From Phymorhynchus buccinoides (Eukaryota > Mollusca > Gastropoda > Neogastropoda > Raphitomidae), in contig CM065711.1 in assembly GCA_017654935.2 (NCBI GenBank), positions 27,515,418 through 27,579,417 of the forward strand: 64,000 bases of DNA. The letters run 5' to 3'. A program made the translations under genes and the position numbers. Positions 51,401 to 63,400 of this stretch are shown piece by piece. The notes beneath the pieces were generated by a model. The model did not search any database, was not told where the DNA came from, and saw only the letters and a program-made list of their open reading frames with translations. Within the stretch, counting starts at the first letter, position 1. Each line of letters opens with the position of its first letter.

Positions 51401-54400
51401 TATTTGTGATATTTTAAAATAAATGCATGTTTTGTCAAGCCAAGCACACTCATAATAGCGAAAATATAATTTTAAGGTCCCAAAATAACCGGCAGCCAGC
51501 CAATCAGTGTTAGAAGCATGAATGAAACGTAGTAGTAGCCCTTTGAGCCACTTTGAAGCACGCATGACTGTTAACCTATGAACTTTTAAAGTTCACATGC
51601 GATATCCCGTTACCTTAGTAACGAGGCGTTGTGCGCATGCCCTGCGACGAGAGCGCAGGTTAGTATAGAAAGAGTTCAAATTCTGTATTTATCAGTAAAA
51701 TTGAATCTGTTTCCAGCCACAGTCTCTACTCTATTTTGAACTCTCAAAATTGGTTTTGACAATTAATTGATTAAAATCCAATGTTTAACCCTCTCTAGGA
51801 CACAGACGCCAAATTCGACCGAATTTTGTCAACTCATGCGCCGATTGCGCCCGCTGAACGCCAGGTCTAGTACGTCCACTTTCACTTTCTCCCTACCCAC
51901 AATGCAATATACTAAGTTAGTTCTTCCTGTTCCTGACTCTCGCTGGTCCGTTTTGGGTTCTTACAGCAAGGGAAAGCACCCACTAGTCTTTTTGAACGGA
52001 TTTTTCAAAGTGACCCCAAAAATTTTTCTTCTTTCCACGTGACGTGACGCAGTATTGACTCGGCGCGATGCTCGGAGCGCCATTACGGATTTTTTAATTC
52101 CAATTCATGGTTTGTTGTGTGACAGTGTGTTAGCTTTGGAATGAAAATATCATCATTGCTATTCAATATGCATCTTTCAGAAATGAAATGTGAGTTAGAC
52201 TTTATTTTGGGTGATTTTTTTAATGAAAATATTTGGTGTGACGTTCGGAGTTAATTCCCATCTCTCGGGAACTGGGATCGATTCCCGGTTCGATTGGTTG
52301 GGAGTCATTGGGTTAAAGTGTTTTAAGAGTATCACATACTCATGTTGTAATAGGAGAAAGTGCACATGTGTTCATCATCTGTAATAAGGCAGGCGAAATC
52401 TACTGCTTTTTGCTTTAACTTTGACACCTTTTTGCGAATATCATTTTCTCTGCGGCTTAAAAACGGATGCGGCTTATATGCGAATAAATACCTGATATTT
52501 TGTCAATTTAAGGGATGCGGCTTATATACAGGTGCGTCTTATAGTCCAGTTTCTACGGTAGGTTCTTCATAGTGTGTGCATAACAAGCCAGGACTTAGTG
52601 CGTGATGAAAATGCCATCAGAGGGGGGTCTCAGAGTGGGGGGGGGCAAGCTACGGGCGGTTTTGGGCGGCTTGAATACACAGAGGCAACTTCCGGATGGG
52701 CGGTTTGGGGCGGAATAAATGCAAGAGGGTTAATAATTGTCACTTAAAAATTACCTGTGAACGTTGCGACTGAGCTCCGCAAAGACCTCTGTCTCTAACA
52801 AGCGCCAGCAGGAACATGTTTTTGGCAAAGGCTCTGAGGAATATCGTTGGCTTTCATTTATATAATTTAAACTATTATTATTGATATCTTCTTCTTCTTC
52901 AGTGTTCCCAGGCCAAAAGGTCATAATGAGTAAAGTACGTATGTGTCCGTTTTCAGTTTTCACTGGTCTCCCCGCTGCATACAGCCGACACATTCAGATT
53001 TCGGAGGAGCTCAAAGGAGAAAAAATATTTGGAAGATTTTTGTTTTCAAAAAGGCAGGAGAATGGGCCGATAAGTCAGAAAGATAGTAGATGACAGTAAG
53101 CAAAGGAAAAAGGCAGAGTCAAAGAGAGTCAAAGATTAGAGGAAGTTACAAGCACAGAACTTCCAGAAGGTGGGGGAACTGTTTCTATGAAAGAACCCCC
53201 GGTATCCCCACGGGGAGAGACATGTGGAGGGGGCGGGGGGCGTCCAGCTCCCCGTATGGAGGCACGAGGCATCAGTCTGAGGTCCAATCCTCTGAAAACT
53301 GAGGTAAAAGGGCCATCAAGACCCCAGACTATAGACGGACACCACTGAAATCAGTTCTCAACATGAGCAGAAAGGCTTAATGAAATTTCGCTTTAAAATG
53401 ATATTTAACACAAAGGATAGCACTGAATAATAAGGCAAAACCTCCGACAAGACAAGCCAATCCTCTGTCAAAAATTCTTAATCCTCTGACAATTCTGATG
53501 CCTGTTTTAAATGGGTGGTGCGCGCCTCTGGCTGCGACGCGCTCTCCAGGTGGGAGCAACCCGAATTTCACAGAGATGCCTCTGTGACTATAAAGCACCT
53601 AATAATACCTGCAGTCTCTGAGACTCCGCCCCGCACAGCCCCTTGTCTCTGCACAGCGCCAGCAGGGACATGCTGCGGGCGAAGGGTCCGCAGGGGACGT
53701 CGATGGCCTTGGCCTTCTCCACAACCACCTGCATCTGGCGCCACCTGTCCTGGGCCGCCAGCTTCTCCAGCACCTTGTGCAGGTGGTGCTGGGACATCTT
53801 CAGAAGGATGTCGGGGACGTCTGAAACGGAAATAGCGATTACTCACAGCTGATTCTAGGATTTTGAAAAAGTGGGGGCGTTCCCCCCCTAAGAATGAAAA
53901 AAATGGGGGCAGGTCCAATGGATACGAGGGGAAGGGGGGGGGGGGGGAGGCGGCCGATTCAATCTTCGCTAGCCATGGCCACTTCTTCAGCCACTCGTCT
54001 TGGAACCGGTGTTCCCTCGCACTAGTGCCGTTATCTTCTGGCTGCTTCTCAAAGACTGTTGATGCAGTAGCTGTTTCTGCAACATCTTCTGCACACTCGT
54101 TTACACAGCTGTTTCGGGAGGAACATTTAGTTTATCTATATTTTCATAAGTTTTTTCAAGCAAACTTTAGTTAACTATAAGTAAATTTTCATAAATAACA
54201 GGCGAGAATATGTTGTAGTATGTGACAAGATTACTTATAGTCAGTGGATATTGCTAGATTTTCACTCATAGGCAATCTTATTTATGTTTGTGATACTAAG
54301 TATATTATTTCTACTAGATATGTTGATTGATACTGCTCACAAAAATAAGTTTTTACCATAAATCTGAGGGAAGAAATATATTTGAAATACTATGTAGAGC

Positions 54401-57400
54401 ATACAGCCAAAATATATTTGCAGACAAAAGCTTGGTACAGTTTTTATCTAAAGATTTCTAGATTCAGGCTTTTAACTAAATAGCTTGATTTTGTGTGGGA
54501 CGGAACAGCTGTGTTTAGCAGAGGATGTCTTTTTTTTATTTTGCCGCCACAAAAATCAAAGTTGAAGAGCGTCGTTGTCCGCTTCATTTTGAAGAAAATT
54601 CAACATGGCGGGTAGGACTCTCGCAACGTCTTGTCGGTAAAACGAGATGAACGCGATTGGTGGATTTACACTAACATTGTAAAGGAACCAATGACATGTC
54701 GAGAAATCGTTCATTCCTGCTCGATGCTTTCGGTTTGTGCAGACGACGGATTTAGCAGACGACAAAAGAATTCCCGCAGCGATCGGTAAAATGTGCGGGC
54801 AGTTCTGCAAATATGCGGGCGTTGGCCCGCATTTAGACCCGATTATTGCGGGAAGGAACAGATTTTGGGGGGATTGTACCAATCAGCTCTAGAATCAGCT
54901 CTGATTCTATATGTAATAAAATGCAATAAATAATGAAATACTAAATCGCTATGGTCTTACCTGGAGTGAGCGATTTGCCCAGCTCTTTGACGATCAGGTC
55001 CAGACTCCTTCACGAATCTGTCGTGCCTCGAATCCACTTGGTGCTAGTAACCCAGATATCTGTTAACTCGTTGATTACACATTTTGATAATTAAAGGAAT
55101 AAACACAAAATACAGACCTGGAGTCAATGATTTCCCCAGCTCTTTCACGATCAGGTCCAGACTCTCTTGACTGCCAAGTTATCTTATAATTAATAAATTG
55201 AATGAGCCTTCTTAAGGAAGGTGACATTTAATTGTAATTATTACTAGCAATCGCCCCGTGGCAATTAAGTCCCGTGGCAGTTTTAACCCCATGGCAGTTT
55301 TAACCCCGTGGCAGCTATCTCCTCCCTACACCTACCCCCTCCCCACATTTACTTGCTCGGGGACTTATCTGCCACTCGGCGACACACTTGTTTGCTATTG
55401 TGGCTTTCAACAGACAGCCAGTCTGAAACACACGAAAGTGAAACTTTCGGTTTTACATTTCTAAGAAGAAGGCAGCATTTCACCTTCCAAGAAAATGGAT
55501 CACAAATGTGTAAGGTCTTTCATTTCAGGGGGGATTTTATCAGGGGGGGGGGCACATCTTGACCTATCGCAGAAAGAGTGTTTCATAATCACAAGTTAAA
55601 ATGAATCATTACATGATTAATGGTTTGAAGACTAATCATTCATATAGTAATTTAGCAGCAAACATGACTCACCTTGATGAAAGCGTTAAACAGCCCACAC
55701 TTGACAAACTTCAATGGTTTTTTCCTTGGCAAAACAATTTCCCCTCCTTCCGTCTCAGTGACAATACTTACAGATGACTATTCTGTCACTTAAAGGGCGA
55801 GGGGGCGGGGGTGATGCTGTGCGGCGGTGATCGTAGACGGTACATCTATGGGCTGTGCGGCAGAGGAAAGCGGCGGATATCAAAGCAGCCAATACTACGG
55901 GCCGGCCAGGCGTCGGTGACGGTACATCTATGGGCTGTGCGGCAGAGGACAGCGGCGGATATCAAAGCAGCCAATACTACAGGCCGGCCAGGCGTCGGTG
56001 ACGGCACATCTATGGGCTGTGCGGCAGAGGACAGCGGCGGATATCAAAGCAGCCAATACTACAGGCCGGCCAGGCGTCGGTGACGGCACATCTATGGGCT
56101 GTGCGGCAGAGGACAGCGGCGGATATCAAAGCAGCCAATACTACGGGCCGGCCAGGCGTCGGTGACGGTACATCTATGGGCTGTGCGGCAGAGGACAGCG
56201 GCGGATATCAAAGCAGCCAATACTACGGGCCGGCCAGGCGTCGGTGACGGTACATCTATGGGCTGTGCGGCAGAGGACAGCGGCGGATATCAAAGCAGCC
56301 AATACTACGGGCCGGCCAGGCGTCGGTGACGGTACATCTATGGGCTGTGCGGCAGAGGACAGCGGCGGATATCAAAGCAGCCAATACTACGGGCCGGCCA
56401 GGCGTCGGCTGGCGGCCACGAAGAACGGGAAAATTTCAGCAGAGGGAAGCGGCGAACATCAAAGCAGTTTCAGCAGAGGGAAGCGGCGAACATCAAAGCA
56501 GTTTCAGCAGAGGGAAGCGGCGAACATCAAAGCAGTTTCAGCAGAGGGAAGCGGTGAACATCAAAGCAGTTTCAGCAGAGGGAAGCGGTGAACATCAAAG
56601 CAGTTTCAGCAGAGGGAAGCGGCGAACATCAAAGCAGTTTCAGCAGAGGGAAGCGGCGAGCATCAAAGCAGTTTCAGCAGAGGGAAGCGGCGAACATCAA
56701 AGCAGTTTCAGCAGAGGGAAGCGGCGAACATCAAAGCAGTTTCAGCAGAGGGAAGCGGCGAACATCAAAGCAGTTTCAGCAGAGGGAAGCGGCGAACATC
56801 AAAGCAGTTTCAGCAGAGGGAAGCGGCGAACATCAAAGCAGTTTCAGCAGAGGGAAGCGGCGAACATCAAAGCAGTTTCAGCAGAGGGAAGCGGCGAACA
56901 TCAAAGCAGTTTCAGCAGAGGGAAGCGGCGAACATCAAAGCAGTTTCAGCAGAGGGAAGCGGCGAACATCAAAGCAGTTTCAGCAGAGGGAAGCGGCGAA
57001 CATCAAAGCAGTTTCAGCAGAGGGAAGCGGCGAACATCAAAGCAGTTTCAGCAGAGGGAAGCGGCGAACATCAAAGCAGTTTCAGCAGAGGGAAGCGGCG
57101 AGCATCAAAGCAGTTTCAGCAGAGGGAAGCGGCGAGCATCAAAACAGTTTCAGCAGAGGGAAGCGGCGAACATCAAAGCAGTTTCAGCAGAGGGAAGCGG
57201 CGAACATCAAAGCAGTTTCAGCAGAGGGAAGCGGCGAACATCAAAGCAGTTTCAGCAGAGGGAAGCGGTGAACATCAAAGCAGTTTCAGCAGAGGGAAGC
57301 GGCGAACATCAAAGCAGTTTCAGCAGAGGGAAGCGGCGAACATCAAAGCAGTTTCAGCAGAGGGAAGCGGCGAACATCAAAGCAGTTTCAGCAGAGGGAA

Positions 57401-60400
57401 GCGGCGAACATCAAAGCAGTTTCAGCAGAGGGAAGCGGTGAACATCAAAGCAGTTTCAGCAGAGGGAAGCGGCGAACATCAAAGCAGTTTCAGCAGAGGG
57501 AAGCGGCGAACATCAAAGCAGTTTCAGCAGAGGGAAGCGGCGAACATCAAAGCAGTTTCAGCAGAGGGAAGCGGCGAACATCAAAGCAGTTTCAGCAGAG
57601 GGAAGCGGCGAACATCAAAGCAGTTTCAGCAGAGGGAAGCAGCGAACATCAAAGCAGTTTCAGCAGAGGGAAGCGGCGAACATCAAAGCAGTTTCAGCAG
57701 AGGGAAGCGGCGAACATCAAAGCAGTTTCAGCAGAGGGAAGCGGCGAGCATCAAAACAGTTTCAGCAGAGGGAAGCGGCGAACATCAAAGCAGTTTCAGC
57801 AGAGGGAAGCGGCGAACATCAAAGCAGTTTCAGCAGAGGGAAGCGGCGAACATCAAAGCAGTTTCAGCAGAGGGAAGCGGCGAACATCAAAGCAGTTTCA
57901 GCAGAGGGAAGCGGCGAACATCAAAGCAGTTTCAGCAGAGGGAAGCGGCGAACATCAAAGCAGTTTCAGCAGAGGGAAGCGGCGAACATCAAAGCAGTTT
58001 CAGCAGAGGGAAGCGGCGAACATCAAAGCAGTTTCAGCAGAGGGAAGCGGCGAACATCAAAGCAGTTTCAGCAGAGGGAAGCGGCGAACATCAAAGCAGT
58101 TTCAGCAGAGGGAAGCGGTGAACATCAAAGCAGTTTCAGCAGAGGGAAGCGGCGAACATCAAAGCAGTTTCAGCAGAGGGAAGCGGCGAACATCAAAGCA
58201 GTTTCAGCAGAGGGAAGCGGCGAACATCAAAGCAGTTTCAGCAGAGGGAAGCGGTGAACATCAAAGCAGTTTCAGCAGAGGGAAGCGGTGAACATCAAAG
58301 CAGTTTCAGCAGAGGGAAGCGGCGAACATCAAAGCAGTTTCAGCAGAGGGAAGCGGCGAACATCAAAGCAGTTTCAGCAGAGGGAAGCGGCGAACATCAA
58401 AGCAGTTTCAGCAGAGGGAAGCGGCGAGCATCAAAGCAGTTTCAGCAGAGGGAAGCGGCGAACATCAAAGCAGTTTCAGCAGAGGGAAGCGGCGAACATC
58501 AAAGCAGTTTCAGCAGAGGGAAGCGGCGAACATCAAAGCAGCCGTAAGAGTGGTGTTTTTCTCTCACCGTTCTACTACCCCCACCCCCACACCACCCCCA
58601 ACTATACCGCTCTCCCGATTCTCTTCAAAGTCTCTCTCTCTCTCTCTCCACTCCGTTCTACTACGCACCGCACCCCTTCTCTCACCCCGTTCTACTACCC
58701 CCACCCCCACACCACCCCCAACTATACCGCTCTCCCGATTCTCTTCAGTCTCTCTCTCTCTCTCTCTCTCCACCCCGTTCTACTACCCCCACCCCCACAC
58801 AATTATGAACGTAGATGCATCATGCTGCTGTTATGCGCCTAAGTAAGAATAATTAGGCCCAGCATGTCTGACTTCGGCTAGAGGAAATCTTTTTGAAAGT
58901 ATTTCTTGAAAAAAGGCAGGAGAATGGACCGGAAAGGCAGAACGATAGTAGATAACAGCATGCAAAGGGAAAAGGCAGAATCAAAGAGACTGACAGATAA
59001 GAGGTAGTTATAAGCACAGAACTTCCAGAAGGTGGGGGAACTATTTGTATGGAATGACATCCCTCCCTACCTGCATCCCTAGGGGGGGGGGGGGGGTCTA
59101 CCATCCCTATATTCGCCCCCCCCCCCTCCAGCCCCACCCCCCCAGCCCCAGCCCTCATCCCCTCCCTCCAAAGGCCCCGTTTCCCGTTGGCGCTGCTCTG
59201 AAAGTGACGCGCTCTCCCAATTCTCTTCAAATTTCCTGCCAGGCTTTGCCCTGGCCATAGCAAGCCTGACAGCAAATTTGAAGCGATTCGGTTATTCGTA
59301 AAAAGGTGAAGCGGCGTCTAGCCCGCGCGTTTATGAATCGATTCGCTTCCGGTTTGGCACACGGATAGTCCCCGGCCCCGGTCATCTTCCTGCCAAATTC
59401 GAAGGCAATCGGCCCAGAAACGCCAGAGATACGGGCGCCGAGAGGCCGGCAGATGCGCGTTTCACGCATTTGTGAAACGACACGGCCGCCTCGGTTGCCG
59501 TCGCCCCGTTAGGGTTCACAGCAAATTTGAAGCGATTCGGTCGAAAAACGGCGGAGTTATAAGGCCCGTTTTGTGTTTCATACACACACACGGACGGACA
59601 GTTGGCTTTTTACTATATGATGATGAGGTTAGTGATGTTAGTGGGAGGACAGTTTGCTGCTTGCTGCTAGTCTTTCCCGCGTCAGGATTTAGCAACTAAG
59701 CAAGATGCAAGTTCTCTAGACTGAAAAATTAAAATTACAGGGAGGGGACTGCTACATATGAAAAAGTAGAAGGGAGGGAACTGTCCTCCCACTAACATCA
59801 CTAAGCTCTCAGATAAACTTCTTTCCGCCTCTGTACACACATCAGCCTTCTTCTTACAACTGCCAGCCACACACTTCCTGCCAGGGCCAGTGTATATACA
59901 CTGGCCCTGCTTCCTGCTATACCAAGTGTCTCAGTGGAATGTGTTGTACACAGGTTCAACCCCGTCATGTCCTTAACTGGTAGTGCCGGCCTTAACATGC
60001 CTGACTTGCTCTTGTCCATTCACACACACACACACACACACACACGCGCGCACGCACACACACTAATACACACACACACACATATATATATACAAACACA
60101 CACACATACACACACACACTCTTTTCCCCTCATTTTAATTCAATATTTGTTTATGTCTGTTTTGGTTTTGTTTAATTAATGTATTTATTTAAGTCTAATA
60201 TCACCATTGTTGTGAACAGACTTTAAATTAAATCAATCAAATCAAATCAAATCTTGTCCATTCAAACCAACATAGGAACTCAGGATACATGTTACTTTTT
60301 ACAGTTGTTTGGTAATATGGCGACTATGAACAGACTGTCACCTGTCACACTCTGTCTGACATCTGTGTCACGGTTAATAACGGTAAAAACACCCGGCAGG

Positions 60401-63400
60401 AAATAACCTCTGTTTCACTAACAGTAATAAAAGGCAGCAGGCCAATAACCTCTGTTCCGGTAATAAAATTCGATAGGATAATCACCTGATCAGTAATAAA
60501 ATATGTGAGGATAATTATACTTATCTGTATCCCGGAAAACACAATCCAACAGACAACAGGATTAACGTGTCTTTGTTCTTGGCAATGTCGGCCATCCAGA
60601 CTGATCACTTTAAATGTTGCAGATATCGATAGCAACTAAGCTCAAATATGTAGAGTTGGAATTTGTTTTATTAGAAGCAAACATAAAAAACATTCTTTCT
60701 AATTTTTGATTAGGTTCAGGAACCTCCCTTTCATTTCGCATCAGGGCTTTGCAGTGCCAATTTTTTAATTAAGTTGTAGCCCAAACAAAACGGGAAAGGC
60801 CTAGTGAGTCAGTGCTCAAAAGCTGACCTTGACATGCGCTCGAACAAATCAGGTGCGTCAAGTAGCCCTAAGCCTAGTAAGGAGCAAAAATCAAACAAAC
60901 AAAAACCAGATAATTAAAAAGGGGGGAAAAGCTTGCAGCACAAATCTCTGGAAAAAGATAACAGTCTTACCTGTATCGATGCTTGGGAAACAAAAAACAA
61001 CACACACAAACCATAGTCTAGCAAAAGTTCCACAAAGGGAAGCTTTTGGACACATTTGATGGTATGTTTGGTTGCGTCACCAGATCTATTTGCCGCCCTA
61101 ATGCATGATACTAACACGCTATCAATTGAGGCCTAGCACAAAACTGCTCACCATAGGCCTATGACTTGACTTCGAAGCAGACACATATCACTCAAAGTTG
61201 TATAAACACCATTCCAGAGCAGTGGGGCTAAAGATGTCTATTCGCACAGGCCATCGAGGCAGAAACATCATCGTCACCACAATGGCATAAAAAACATAAT
61301 TCGAGCCATTTGCCGTCAAGGGTCAGGTACAAATCAACAGTGCGGAACATGGGATTGGAACAAAGACAACCGTGCTAAGGCCCCAACAAATCAACAGTGC
61401 GGAACACGGGATTGAAACCAAAGATACAACCGTGCTAAGGCCCCGACAAAGCAACAGTGCGGAACACGGGATTGAAACAAAGCCAACCGTGGGATTGAAA
61501 CAAAGCCAACCATGCTAAGGCCCCGACAAATCAACAGTGCGGAACACAGGATTGAAACCAAAGATACAACCGTGCTAAGGCCCCGACAAATCAACAGTGC
61601 GGAACACGGGATTGAAACAAAGACAACCGTGCTAAGGCCCCGGTATCCTCTCACTAACTCTATATAAATGTACAGTGCATAACACCGGTTAAAATAAAGA
61701 CAACAAAACGCCGGTTATACCATGCCAGTCCTATAAGTGCCAAATCTCGTGTTCACCTGTTTGGCCAAAGAATCAACAACTGGTCAAGTAGATCTAGATC
61801 TAATTCTCTCTACATCATCCAACTGTGATCTGCCTCTGATCCTACTCGAAATTCTTCGGCTTCTACTGCTAGGCAAAGTCTAGACTTTCCTCTTCTTTTT
61901 CTTTCTTCTTCACTTTTCCATCCAGTTTTTGAAGTTCACTTTCACTTTCCACCCCATTGCCATTGTCACTTAGTGACGTCAAATATGAATAAGGCCCAAA
62001 TGTTACAGTTGCAGAACCGACTCTCAAAGGCAGAGACGAAAAATGACAATCCCACACAGTAGATAATCAAAGCTGAAAACCGTTCATCTGCAGAAATCAC
62101 GAACTAACATCAGATGACCCAGTAACACAACAACAGTGCGAAAACGTACTTTAGGCCATTCGAGCACAAAGACAACGGCGTCATCACACAAAGATACGGC
62201 GCCCAAAAAATCACCGGTCATCATACCAAGACCACAGTGCCAACGAAGAAACACTGGTCATTGCGCACAAACCACCACAGCGCCAATTCTAAACGCTGGT
62301 ATGTGCTATAGGCCCAAAAGGCAGACTCCAGAGATATAGAAAGGACTTTCTATATATCTCTGCAGAATCTAACAAAGATTATTCGCGGGTTCAAAATAGC
62401 ATCTGACTTCCGCAGCAACAGCATCCGGACTGAGGAAAAACTAGCAGCAAGCAGCTCGGATACTCAAACTGTCCTTACCACTAAATACATTGCTAACCGA
62501 ATAATAATCATAATCCAAAATCTCTGACGAATCTCTCAAGTCTTTCTGATGCTTGTAACCCAAAAATTTTGTAGTGATTATATTTTATGTTTATCTAACT
62601 ATAAAATAACATAAAGAAATCGCTAAGGACTTACCTGGAGTGAGCGATTTCCCCAGCTCTTTCACGATCGGGTCAAGACTCTCCTTGACGAATATTTCGT
62701 GCCTGGAATCCTTTTGATGCTTGTCGCCCAGATATCTGTTAACTCACTGGTCAGGTCTGGTAGGACGACTAGGCCTCGCGGCCTCTCAAGCGTCCTTTCT
62801 CTTGATTGTTTTTTTTCTTCTTTTAAAACAAATTCAGTTGGCACAGCTGTGACGGTTTTGGTAGACTATCAGTCATACTGGTATTTTAATTTACTAAGGT
62901 TTGGGTCTTTGTCCAGGAGGTTTTCGAATTTGTTAGTATCAGGTGCAAGTTTTGTCTGAGCTGGAAGTGCGTTCCACTGATTCTACATGTAATAAAATGT
63001 AATAAATAAATAATGAAATACTAAATCGCCAAAGTCTTACCTGGAGTGAGCGATTTTCCCAGTTCTTTGACGATGAGGTCCAGACTGTCCTTGACGAATC
63101 TGTCGTGCCTCGAATCCTATGTGTAATAAAATGCAATAAATAAATAATGAAATACTAAATCGCCAAGGTCTTACCTGGAGTGAGCGATTTTCCCAGTTCT
63201 TTCACGATGAGGTCCAGACTGTCCTTGATGAATCTGTCGTGCCTCGAATCCTATGTGTAATAAAATGTAATAAATAAATAAATAATGAAATACTAAATTG
63301 CCAAGGTCTTACCTGGAGTGAGTGATTTTCCCAGTTCTTTGACGATGAGGTCCAGACTGTCCTTGACGAATCTGTCGTGCCTGGAGTCCTTCTGGTGCTT

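Noticed and set aside
52360..52572. 70-codon plus-strand frame
   Set aside because: It covers the end of an ACGGTA-type MITE.
54556..54882. 108-codon minus-strand frame in intron 1
   Set aside because: No recognisable domain, no splice support, and it crosses a putative repeat boundary; left as unclassified.
56326..57441. 371-codon plus-strand frame of 34-residue repeats
   Set aside because: A product of a 34-bp minisatellite open in several frames; no homology or gene context.
59934..60179. 81-codon frame with HTHTHT repeats
   Set aside because: CA microsatellite.
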